64,000 nucleotides of DNA from Sanderia malayensis. Taxonomy: Eukaryota; Cnidaria; Scyphozoa; Semaeostomeae; Pelagiidae. Made by a program: the position numbers and the translations under genes. How positions within the stretch are numbered: position 1 is the first letter of the stretch; every line of letters begins with the position of its first letter. The DNA is taken from contig RQOL01000754.1 in the NCBI GenBank assembly GCA_013076295.1, positions 55,003 through 119,002 of the forward strand, read 5' to 3'. This document shows positions 50,871 through 62,500 of this stretch, piece by piece. The notes beneath the pieces were generated by a model. That model was given only the letters and a program-made list of their open reading frames with translations. It did not search any database and had not been told where the DNA came from.

Positions 50871-53800
50871 TATTTAATTTAGTTATTTTTAGCTGTAGTA
50901 ACGTAGATTCATGTGCAGATAGTGTGCAGTAATGTTAAAATCACTGAAAAGAAGCAAATGCATGTTTGTTTTACTTAGTTTCAGCTGTAATAACGTGGTT
51001 TCATGTGCAAATAAGTGTGCAGTAATGTTAATATCACTGAAAACAAACAAATGCATGTTTAATTTAGTTATTTTCATCTGTAATAACGTGGATTCATTTG
51101 CAATTAGTGTGCAGTAATGTTAATATCACTGGAAATAAACAAATGCATGTTTAATTTAGTTATTTTCAGCTGTAATAGCGTGAATTCATTTGCAATTAGT
51201 TTCGAGTAATGTCATTATCACTAAAAAGAAGCAAGTGCATGTGTATTTTACTTAGTTTCAGCTTTAATAACGTGGATTCATGTGCAATAAGTGTGCAGTA
51301 ATGTTGATATCACTGAAAACAAGCAAATGCATGTGTATTTTACTTAGTTTCAGCTGTAATAACGTGGATTCATGTGCAATTAGTGTGCAGTAATGTTAAT
51401 ATCACTGCAAACAAACAAATGCATGTGTCTTTCACTTAGTTTCATCTCTAATAACGTGGATTCATCTGCAATTAGTGGGCAGTAATGTTAATATCCATGA
51501 AAACAGGTACATGCAGATTTATATAACTTAGTTCCAACTGTAGAAACGTAGATTCATGTGGAAATAGTTTATCAGTAATGTTAGTAGCACTGAAAACAAG
51601 CCAATGCATGTGTATTATATTTAGTTTTATCTGTAATAGCCTGGATTCCTATCCAATTAGTATGCAGTAGTGCAAGTATCACTGAAAACACGCAAATGCA
51701 TGTGTATTTTACTTATTTTCTGCTGTAGTAACGTGGATTCATGTGCAATTAGCGTTGAGTAATGTTAATATCACTAAAACAAGCAAATGCATGTGTATTT
51801 TACTTAGTTTCAGGTGTAATAACGTTGATTCATGTCCAATTAGTGTGGAGTAATGTTAATATCACTGAAAACACGCAAATGCATGTGTAGTTTACTTAGT
51901 TTCAGCTTTAATAACGTGGATTCATGTGCTATCAAAGTGCAGTTATGTTAATATCACTGAAGACAAGCAGATGCGTGTGTATTTTTTTTAGTTTCAGCTG
52001 TAACAACGTGGATTCATGTGCAATTAGTGTGCAGCAATGTTGATATCACTGCAAACAAACAAATACATATTTAATTCAGTTATTTTTAGCTGTAGTAACG
52101 TAGATTCATGTGCAGATAGTGTGCAGTAATGTTAAAATCACTGAAAAGAAGCAAATGCATGTTTGTTTTTCTTAGTTTCAGCTGTAATAACGTGGATTCA
52201 TGTGCAATAAGTGTGCAGTAATGTTACTATCACTGCAAACAAACAAATGCATGTTTAATTTAGTTGTTTTCAGCTGTAATAACGTGGATTCATTTGCAAT
52301 TAGTGTGCAGTAATGTTAATATCACTGGAAACAAACAAATGCATGTTTAATTTAGTTATTTTCAGCTGTAATAGCGTGAATTCATTTGCAATTATTTTCG
52401 AGTAATGTTATTATCACTAAAAAGAAGCAAGTGCATGTGTATTTTACTTAGTTTCAGCTTTAATAACGTTGATTCATGTCCAATTAGTGTGCAGTAATGT
52501 CAATATCACTGCAAACAAACAAATGCATGCGTAATTTAGTTAGTTTCACCTGTAACAACGTGGATTCATGTGCAATTAGTTTCGAGTAATGTTAATATCA
52601 CTAAAAAGAAGCCAATGCATGTGTATTTTACTTAGTTTCAGCTGTAATAACGTTGATTCATGTCCAATTAGTGTGCAGTAATGTCAATATCACTGCAAAC
52701 AAACAAATCCATGTCTATTTTATTTAGTTTCAGCTGTAATAACGTGGATTCATGTGCAATAAGTGTGCAGTAATGTTAATATCACTGAAAACAAGCAAGT
52801 GCATGTGTATTTTACTTAGTTTCAGCTGTAATAACGTGGATTCATGTCCAATTAGTGTGCAGTAGTGTTAATATCACTGAAAACACACAAGTGCCTGTCT
52901 TTCTTACTTAGTTAGAGCTGTAATAACGTGGATTCATGTGCAATTAGTGTGCAATAATGTTAATATCACTGCAAACAAACAAATGCATGTGTATTTTAGT
53001 TGGTTTCAGCTCTAATAACGTGGAATCATGTGCAATTAGTGTTTAGTAATGTTAATAGCAATGAAAACAAACAAATGCATGCGTATATTACTTAGTTTCA
53101 CCTCTAATAACGTGGATTCATTTGCAATTAGTGTGCAGTAATGTTAACATCACTGCAAACAAACAAATCCATGTCTATTTTATTTAGTTTCAGCTGTAAT
53201 AACGTGGATTCATGTGCAATAAGTGTGCAGTAATGTTAATATCACTGAAAACAAGCAAGTGCATGTGTATTTTACTTAGTTTCAGCTGTAATAACGTGGA
53301 TTCATGTGCAATTAGTGTGCAGTAGTGTTAATATCACTGAAAACACGCAAGTGCCTGTCTTTCTTACTTAGTTAGAGCTGTAATAACGTGGATTCATGTG
53401 CAATTAATGTGCAGTAATGTTAATATCACTGCAGACAAACAAATGCATGTGGATTTTACTTAGTTTCATCTCTAATAACGTGGATTCATCTGCAATTAGT
53501 GGGCAGTAATGTTAATATCACTGAAAACAAGTACATGCAGATGTATATAACTTAGTTCCAACTGTAGAAACGTAGATTCATGTGGAACTAGTTTATCAGT
53601 AATGTTAGTAGCACTGAAAACAAGGAAATGCATGTGTATATTATTTAGTTTTATCTGTAATAAAGTGGACTCATGTGCAATAAGTGTGGAGTAATGTTAA
53701 TATCACTGCAAACAAACAAATGCATGTTTAATTTAGTTATTTTCAGCTGTAATAACGTGGATTCATTTGCAATTATTTTCGAGTAATGTTATTATCACTA

Positions 53801-54076
53801 AAAAGAAGCAAGTGCATGGGTATTTTACTTAGTTTCAGCTTTAATAACGTTGATTCATGTCCAATTAGTGTGCAGTAATGTCAATATCACTGCAAACAAA
53901 CAAATGCATGCGTAATTTAGTTAGTTTCACCTGTAACAACGTGGATTCATGTGCAATTAGTTTCGATTAATGTTAATATCACTAAAAAGAAGCCAATGCA
54001 TGTGTATTTTACTTAGTTTCAGCTGTAATAACGTTGATTCATGTCCAATTAGTGTGCAGTAATGTCAATATCACTG
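50871..54076. repeat. More diverged satellite stretch
   Basis: About 35 monomers with more unusual variants than elsewhere: GTTTCGAGTAATG, ATCACTAAAAAGAAGC, AGTTTATCAGTAATG with TAGTAGCACTG, GTACATGCAGATG and GCGTTGAGTAATG. Parts recur downstream: 51661-52050 resembles 56981-57370 (offset 5320-5321), and 52926-54109 matches 57971-59154 at an offset of 5045 bp. Two open frames of just over 60 codons on opposite strands near 50889-51117 are explained by a 93-bp monomer and are not genes. Confidence 0.85.
50947..51039. repeat. 93-bp monomer with one inserted base
   Basis: This monomer has GTGCAAATAAGTG near 51006 where related copies have GTGCAATAAGTG, giving 93 bp. Since 93 is divisible by three, neighbouring monomers stay in one reading frame here. 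That explains why the only open frames of just over 60 codons in the window fall over this spot. I see no sign that it is translated. Confidence 0.85.
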
Positions 54077-54153
54077 CAAACAAACAAATCCATGTCTATT
54101 TTATTTAGTCCATGTCTATGTTCAAATAGTGTGCAGTAATGTTAAAATCACTG
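54077..54153. repeat. 77-bp truncated monomer at an out-of-register junction
   Basis: This unit begins CAAACAAACAAATCC and would be expected to run through TTTAGTTTCAGCTG. After TTTAGT at 54109 it instead reads CCATGTCTATG and then TTCAAATAGTG. The 11 bases TCCATGTCTAT at 54089-54099 are repeated at 54109-54119. The monomer is 15 bp short. Sequence to the left matches 57971-59154 up to exactly this point, and sequence to the right matches 47418 onward, so the site joins two different blocks. It is the only large break of the 92-bp phase that I found. Confidence 0.88.
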
Positions 54154-56529
54154 AAAAGAAGCAAAGGCATGTGTATTTTATTTAGTATTAGCTGTATTAA
54201 CGTGGATTCATGTGCAATAAGTGTGCAGTAATGTTAATATCACTGCAAACAAACAAATGCATGTTTAATTTAATTAGTTTCAGCTGTAATAACGTTGATT
54301 CATGTCCAATTAGTGTACAGTAATGTTAATATCACTGAAAACATGCCAATGCATGTGTATTTTACTTAGTTTGAGGTGTAACAACGTGGATTCAAGTGCC
54401 ATTACTGTGCAGTAATGTTAATATCACTCAAAACATGCAGATGCATGTGTATTTTACTTACTTTCAACTGTAATAAAGTGGACTCATGTGCCATTAGTGT
54501 GCAGTAGTGTTAATATCACTGAAAACACGCAAATGCATGTGTAGTTTACTTAGTTTCAGCTGTAATAACGTGGATTCGTGTGCAATTAGTGTGCAGTAAT
54601 ATTAATATCACTGCAAACAAACAAATGCATGTGTATTTTAGTTAGTTTCAGCTCTAATAACGTGGAATCGTGTGCAATTAGTGTGCAGTAAAGTTAATAT
54701 CACTGAAAACAAGCAAATGCATGTGTATTTTACTTAGCTTCAGCTGTAATAACGTGGAATCATGTGCAATTAGTGTGCAGTAATGTTAATATCACTGAAA
54801 ACAAGCAAATGCATGTGTATTTTACTTAGCTCCAACTGTAATAACGTAGATTCATGTTCAAATAGTGTGCAGTAATGTTAAAATCACTGAAAAGAAGCAA
54901 TTGCATGCAAGTTTTACTTAGTTTCAGCGGTAATAACGTGGATTCATGTGCAATGAGTGTGCAGTAATGTTAATATCACTGCAAGCAAACAAATGCATGT
55001 TTAATTTAGTTCGTTTCAGCTGTAATAACGTTGATTCATGTCCAATTAGTGTGCAGTACTGTTAATATCACTGAAAACAAGCAAATGCATGTGTATTTTA
55101 CTTAGTTTGAGGTATAACAACGTGGATTCATGTGCCATTACTGTGCAGTAATGTGAATATCACTGAAAACATGCAAATGCATGTGTATTTTACTTACTTT
55201 CAACTGTAATAAAGTGGACTCATGTGCCATTAGTGTGCAGTAGTGTTAATATCACTGAAAACACGCAAATGCATGTGTAGTTTACTTAGTTTCAGCTGTA
55301 ATAACGTGGATTCAGGTGCTATCAGTGTGCAGTTATGTTAATATCACTGAAGACAAGCAAATGCATGTGTATTTTACTTAGTTCCAACTGTAATAACGTA
55401 GATTCATGTTCAAATAGTGTGCAGTAATGTTAAAATCACTGAAAAGAAGCAAATGCATGCAAGTTTTACTTAGTTTCAGCGGTAATAACGTGGATTCATG
55501 TGCAATGAGTGTGCAGTAATGTTAATATCACTGCAAGCAAACAAATGCATGTTTAATTTAGTTCGTTTCAGCTGTAATAACGTTGATTCATGTCCAATTA
55601 GTGTGCAGTACTGTTAATATCACTGAAAACAAGCAAATGCATGGGTATTTTACTTAGCTTGAGGTGTAACAACGTGGATTCATGTGCCATTACTGTGCAG
55701 TAATGTGAATATCACTGAAAACATGCAAATGCATGTGTATTTTACTTACTTTCAACTGTAATAAAGTGGACTCATGTGCCATTAGTGTGCAGTAGTGTTA
55801 ATATCACTGAAAACACGCAAATGCATGTGTAGTTTACTTAGTTTCTGCTGTAATAACGTGGATTCAGGTGCTATCAGTGTGCAGTTATGTTAATATCACT
55901 GAAGACAAGCAGATGCATGTGTATTTTTTTAGTTTCAGCTGTAACAACGTGGATTCATGTGCAATTAGTGTGCAGCAATGTTAATATCACTGCAAATAAG
56001 CAAATGCATGTGTATTTCATTAAATTTCCGCTGTAATAACGTGGAATCATGTGCAATAGGTGTGCAGTAATGTTAATATCATTGCAAGGAAACAAATACA
56101 TATTTAACTTAGTTATTTTTAGCTGTAGTAGCGTAGATTCATGTGCAGATAGTGTGCAGTAATGTTAAAATCACTGAAAAGAACCAAATGCATGTTTGTT
56201 TTACTTAGTTTCAGCTGTGATAACGTGGATTCATGTGCAATAAGTGTGCAGTAATGTTAATATCACTGCAAAGAAACAAATGCATGTGTATTTTATTCGA
56301 TTTCAGCTGTAATAACGTGGATTCATTTGCAATTAGTGTGCAGTATTGTTAATATCATTGCAAACAAACAAATGCATGCGTAATTTAGTTAGGTTCAGCT
56401 GTAATAACATGGATTCATGTGCAACTAGTGTGCAGTAATGTTAATCTCACTGAAAACAAGCTAATGCATGTGTATTTTATTTGGTTTGAGCTGTAATAAC
56501 GTAGATTCATGTGCAATTAGTGTGCAGTA
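54121..56529. repeat. Second copy of the 47.4-49.8 kb block
   Basis: This matches 47418-49827. Its first 1.77 kb also matches about 60745-62510 at an offset of 6624 bp (72 monomers), with GCAAAGGCATG at about 54161 and 60785. It includes the six-monomer tandem duplication. It ends where this copy reads CAGTATTGTTAATATC and the earlier one CAGTAACGTTATTATC, so one extra monomer follows here. Confidence 0.87.
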
Positions 56530-59500
56530 TTGTTAATATCACTGCAAACAAAGAAATGCATGCGTAATTTAGTTAGTTTCAGCTGTAATAACGTGGATTC
56601 ATGTGCAATTAGTGTGCAGTAACGTTATTATCACTGAAAACAAGCACATGCATGTGTATTTTATTTTGTTGCATCTGTAATTACGTGGATTCATGTGCAA
56701 TTAGTGTGCAGTAATGTTAATATCACTGCAAACAAACAAATGCATGTTTAATTTAGTTAGTTTCAGCTGTAATAACGTTGATTCATGTCCAATTAGTGTG
56801 CAGTAATGTTAATATCACTGAAAACAAGCCAATGCATGTGTATTTTACTTAGTTTGAGGTGTAACAACGTGGATTCATGTGCCATTACTGTGCAGTAATG
56901 TTAATATCACTGAAAACATGCAAATGCATGTGTATTTTACTTACTTTCAACTGTAATAAAGTGGACTCATGTGCCATTAGTATGCAGTAGTGCAAGTATC
57001 ACTGAAAACACGCAAATGCATGTGTATTTTACTTATTTTCTGCTGTAGTAACGTGGATTCATGTGCAATTAGCGTTGAGTAATGTTAATATCACTAAAAA
57101 CAAGCAAATGCATGTGTATTTTACTTAGTTTCAGGTGTAATAACGTTGATTCATGTCCAATTAGTGTGGAGTAATGTTAATATCACTGAAAACACGCAAA
57201 TGCATGTGTAGTTTACTTAGTTTCAGCTTTAATAACGTGGATTCATGTGCTATCAAAGTGCAGTTATGTTAATATCACTGAAGACAAGCAGATGCATGTG
57301 TATTTTTTTTAGTTTCAGCTGTAACAACGTGGATTCATGTGCAATTAGTGTGCAGCAATGTTGATATCACTGCAAATAAGCAAATGCATGTGTATTTTAT
57401 TTAATTTCAGCTGTTATAACGTGGAATCATTTGCAATAAGTATGCAGTAATGTTAATATCACTGCAAACAAACAAATACATATTTAATTCAGTTATTTTT
57501 AGCTGTAGTAACGTAGATTCATGTGCAGATAGTGTGCAGTAATGTTAAAATCACTGAAAAGAAGCAAATGCATGTTTGTTTTTCTTAGTTTCAGCTGTAA
57601 TAACGTGGATTCATGTGCAATAAGTGTGCAGTAATGTTAATATCACTGCAAACAAACAAATGCATGTTTAATTTAGTTATTTTCAGCTGTAATAACGTGG
57701 ATTCATTTGCAATTAGTGTGCAGTAATGTTAATATCACTGGAAACAAACAAATGCATGTTTAATTTAGTTATTTTCAGCTGTAATAGCGTGAATTCATTT
57801 GCAATTATTTTCCAGTAATGTTATTATCACTAAAAAGAAGCAAGTGCATGTGTATTTTACTCAGTTTCAGCTTTAATAACGTTGATTCATGTCCAATTAG
57901 TGTGCAGTAATGTCAATATCACTGCAAACAAACAAATGCATGCGTAATTTAGTTAGTTTCACCTGTAACAACGTGGATTCATGTGCAATTAGTGTGCAAT
58001 AATGTTAATATCACTGCAAACAAACAAATGCATGTGTATTTTAGTTGGTTTCAGCTCTAATAACGTGAAATCATGTGCAATTAGTGTTTAGTAATGTTAA
58101 TAGCAATGAAAACAAACAAATGCATGCGTATTTTACTTAGTTTCACCTCTAATAACGTGGATTCATTTGCAATTAGTGTGCAGTAATGTTAACATCACTG
58201 CAAACAAACAAATCCATGTCTATTTTATTTAGTTTCAGCTGTAATAACGTGGATTCATGTGCAATAAGTGTGCAGTAATGTTAATATCACTGAAAACAAG
58301 CAAGTGCATGTGTATTTTACTTAGTTTCAGCTGTAATAACGTGGATTCATGTGCAATTAGTGTGCAGTAGTGTTAATATCACTGAAAACACGCAAGTGCC
58401 TGTCTTTCTTACTTAGTTAGAGCTGTAATAACGTGGATTCATGTGCAATTAATGTGCAGTAATGTTAATATCACTGCAGACAAACAAATGCATGTGTATT
58501 TTACTTAGTTTCATCTCTAATAACGTGGATTCATCTGCAATTAGTGGGCAGTAATGTTAATATCATTGAAAACAAGTACATGCAGATGTATATAACTTAG
58601 TTCCAACTGTAGAAACGTAGATTCATGTGGAACTAGTTTATCAGTAATGTTAGTAGCACTGAAAACAAGGAAATGCATGTGTATATTATTTAGTTTTATC
58701 TGTAATAAAGTGGACTCATGTGCAATAAGTGTGCAGTAATGTTAATATCACTGCAAACAAACAAATGCATGTTTAATTTAGTTATTTTCAGCTGTAATAA
58801 CGTGGATTCATTTGCAATTATTTTCGAGTAATGTTATTATCACTAAAAAGAAGCAAGTGCATGTGTATTTTACTTAGTTTCAGCTTTAATAACGTTGATT
58901 CATGTCCAATTAGGGTGCAGTAATGTCAATATCACTGCAAACAAACAAATGCATGCGTAATTTAGTTAGTTTCACCTGTAACAACGTGGATTCATGTGCA
59001 ATTAGTTTCGAGTAATGTTAATATCACTAAAAAGAAGCCAATGCATGTGTATTTTACTTAGTTTCAGCTGTAATAACGTTGATTCATGTCCAATTAGTGT
59101 GCAGTAATGTCAATATCACTGCAAACAAACAAATCCATGTCTATTTTATTTAGTTTCAGCTGTAATAACGTGGATTCATGTGCAATAAGTGTGCAGTAAT
59201 GTTAATATCACTGAAAACAAGCAAGTGCATGTGTATTTTACTTAGTTTCAGCTGTAATAACGTGGATTCATGTCCAATTAGTGTGCAGTAGTGTTAATAT
59301 CACTGAAAACACGCAAGTGCCTGTCTTTCTTACTTAGTTAGAGCTGTAATAACGTGGATTCATGTGCAATTAGTGTGCAATAATGTTAATATCACTGCAA
59401 ACAAACAAATGCATGTGTATTTTAGTTGCTTTCAGCTCTAATAACGTGGGATCATGTGCAATTAGTGTTTAGTAATGTTAATAGCAATGAAAACAAACAA

Positions 59501-59924
59501 ATGCATGCGTATTTTACTTAGTTTCACCTCTAATAACGTGGATTCATTTGCAATTAGTGTGCAGTAATGTTAACATCACTGCAAACAAACAAATCCATGT
59601 CTATTTTATTTAGTTTCGGCTGTAATAACGTGGATTCATGTGCAATAAGTGTGCAGTAATGTTAATATCACTGCAAACAAGCAAGTGCATGTGTATTTTA
59701 CTTAGTTTCAGCTGTAATAACGTGGATTCATGTGCAATTAGAGTGCAATTTTGTTAATATCACTGAAAACAAGCAAATGCATGTGTATTTTACTTAGTTT
59801 GAGGTGTAACAACATGGATTCATGTGCCATTACTGTGCAGTAATGTTAATGTCACTGAAAACAAGGAAATGCATGTGTATTTTACTTAGTTTCCGCTGTA
59901 ATAACGTGGATTCATGTGCAATTA
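56530..59924. repeat. Satellite mosaic before the right-hand HOR
   Basis: About 37 monomers made of relatives of the 50.9-54.1 kb stretch: 56981-57970 resembles 51661-52560, and 57971-59154 matches 52926-54109. One complete monomer at 57373-57464 (CAAATAAGC with GCTGTTATAACG) is absent from the earlier version. After 59154 the array continues normally with TTTCAGCTGTAATAACG, showing the unbroken form of the junction seen at 54109. From 59155 to 59924 there are ordinary monomers. There are no genes. Confidence 0.85.
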
Positions 59925-62500
59925 GTGTGCAGTAATGTTAATATCACTGCAAACAAACAAATGCATGTGTATTTTAGTTAGTGTAAGCTCTAATAACGGG
60001 GAATCGTGTGCAATTAGTGTGCAGTAAAGTTAATATCACTGAAAACAAGCAAATGCATGTGTATTTTACTTAGCCTCAGCTGTAATAACGTGGAATCATG
60101 TGAAATTGGTGTGCAGTAATGTTAATATCACTGAAAACAAGCAAATGCATGTGTATTTTACTTAGTTTGAGGTGTAACAACGTGGATTCATGTGCCATTA
60201 CTATGCAGTAATGTTAATATCACTGAAAACATGCAAATGCATGTGTATTTTATTTAATTGCATCTGTAATAACGTGGATTCATGTGCAATTAGCGTGCAG
60301 TAATGTTGATATCACTGAAAACACGCAAATGCCTGTCTTTCATACTTAGTTTAAGCTGTAATAACGTGGATTCATGTGCAATTAGTGTACAGTAATGTTA
60401 ATATCACTGCAAACAAACAAATCCATTTGTATTTGAATTAGTTTCAGCTGTAACAACATGGATTCATGAGCAAAAAGTGTGCAGTAATGTTAATGTCACT
60501 GAAAACAAACAAATGCATGTGCTTTTTACTTAGTTTCAGCTGTAATAACGTGGATTGATGTGCAATTATTGTTCAGCAGTGTTAAGATTACTTTAAACAA
60601 GTCAATCCATATGTTTTTTACCTAGTTCCAAGTGTAAAAACGTAGATTCATGTGCAATTATTATGCAGTAATGTTAAAATCACTGAAAACAAGCAAATCC
60701 ATGTGTATTTTACTTAGTTCCAACTGTAATAACGTAGATTCATGTTCAAATAGTGTGCAGTAATGTTAAAATCACTGAAAAGAAGCAAAGGCATGTGTAT
60801 TTTATTTAGTATTATCTGTATTAACGTGGATTCATGTGCAATAAGTGTGCAGTAATGTTAATATCACTGCAAACAAACAAATGCATGTTTAATTTAATTA
60901 GTTTCAGCTGTAATAACGTTGATTCATGTCCAATTAGTGTACAGTAATGTTAATATCACTGAAAACATGCCAATGCATGTGTATTTTACTTAGTTTGAGG
61001 TGTAACAACGTGGATTCAAGTGCCATTACTGTGCAGTAATGTTAATATCACTCAAAACATGCAAATGCATGTGTATTTTACTTACTTTCAACTGTAATAA
61101 AGTGGACTCATGTGCCATTAGTGTGCAGTAGTGTTAATATCACTGAAAACACGCAAATGCATGTGTAGTTTACTTAGTTTCAGCTGTAATAACGTGGATT
61201 CATGTGCAATTAGTGTGCAGTAATATTAATATCACTGCAAACAAACAAATGCATGTGTATTTTAGTTAGTTTCAGCTCTAATAACGTGGAATCGTGTGCA
61301 ATTAGTGTGCAGTAAAGTTAATATCACTGAAAACAAGCAAATGCATGTGTATTTTACTTAGCTTCAGCTGTAATAACGTGGAATCATGTGCAATTAGTGT
61401 GCAGTAATGTTAATATCACTGAAAACAAGCAAATGCATGTGTATTTTACTTAGTTCCAACTGTAATAACGTAGATTCATGTTCAAATAGTGTGCAGTAAT
61501 GTTAAAATCACTGAAAAGAAGCAATTGCATGCAAGTTTTACTTAGTTTCAGCGGTAATAACGTGGATTCATGTGCAATGAGTGTGCAGTAATGTTAATAT
61601 CACTGCAAGCAAACAAATGCATGTTTAATTTAGTTCGTTTCAGCTGTAATAACGTTGATTCATGTCCAATTAGTGTGCAGTACTGTTAATATCACTGAAA
61701 ACAAGCAAATGCATGTGTATTTTACTTAGTTTGAGGTATAACAACGTGGATTCATGTGCCATTACTGTGCAGTAATGTGAATATCACTGAAAACATGCAA
61801 ATGCATGTGTATTTTACTTACTTTCAACTGTAATAAAGTGGACTCATGTGCCATTAGTGTGCAGTAGTGTTAATATCACTGAAAACACGCAAATGCATGT
61901 GTAGTTTACTTAGTTTCAGCTGTAATAACGTGGATTCAGGTGCTATCAGTGTGCAGTTATGTTAATATCACTGAAGACAAGCAAATGCATGTGTATTTTA
62001 CTTAGTTCCAACTGTAATAACGTAGATTCATGTTCAAATAGTGTGCAGTAATGTTAAAATCACTGAAAAGAAGCAAATGCATGCAAGTTTTACTTAGTTT
62101 CAGCGGTAATAACGTGGATTCATGTGCAATGAGTGTGCAGTAATGTTAATATCACTGCAAGCAAACAAATGCATGTTTAATTTAGTTCGTTTCAGCTGTA
62201 ATAACGTTGATTCATGTCCAATTAGTGTGCAGTACTGTTAATATCACTGAAAACAAGCAAATGCATGTGTATTTTACTTAGCTTGAGGTGTAACAACGTG
62301 GATTCATGTGCCATTACTGTGCAGTAATGTGAATATCACTGAAAACATGCAAATGCATGTGTATTTTACTTACTTTCAACTGTAATAAAGTGGACTCATG
62401 TGCCATTAGTGTGCAGTAGTGTTAATATCACTGAAAACACGCAAATGCATGTGTAGTTTACTTAGTTTCTGCTGTAATAACGTGGATTCAGGTGCTATCA
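59925..62500. repeat. 28-monomer HOR, unit 1 (2576 bp)
   Basis: Matches 62501-63993 at an offset of 2576 bp, exactly 28 x 92. The rare monomer with GTGTAAGCTCTAATAACGGGG marks the start (59981 and 62557). Further shared marks are TAGCCTCAGCTG, GTGAAATTGGTG, CATTTGTATTTGAATTAG and GATTCATGAGCAAAAAG. Its later part, from about 60745, is the block seen at 54.1 and 47.4 kb, including the six-monomer duplication. The 28-mer was therefore assembled from older blocks. Confidence 0.9.

Noticed and set aside
50889..51077. A 62-codon open frame on the minus strand
   Set aside because: It is translated satellite: the peptide repeats a block of about 31 residues, matching monomers held in frame by a 93-bp unit. 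It has no start context, codon bias or conserved domain, and sister monomers elsewhere break the frame.
50932..51117. A 61-codon open frame on the plus strand
   Set aside because: It overlaps the minus-strand frame over the same 93-bp monomer and is also internally repetitive. It is a chance product of repeat length.
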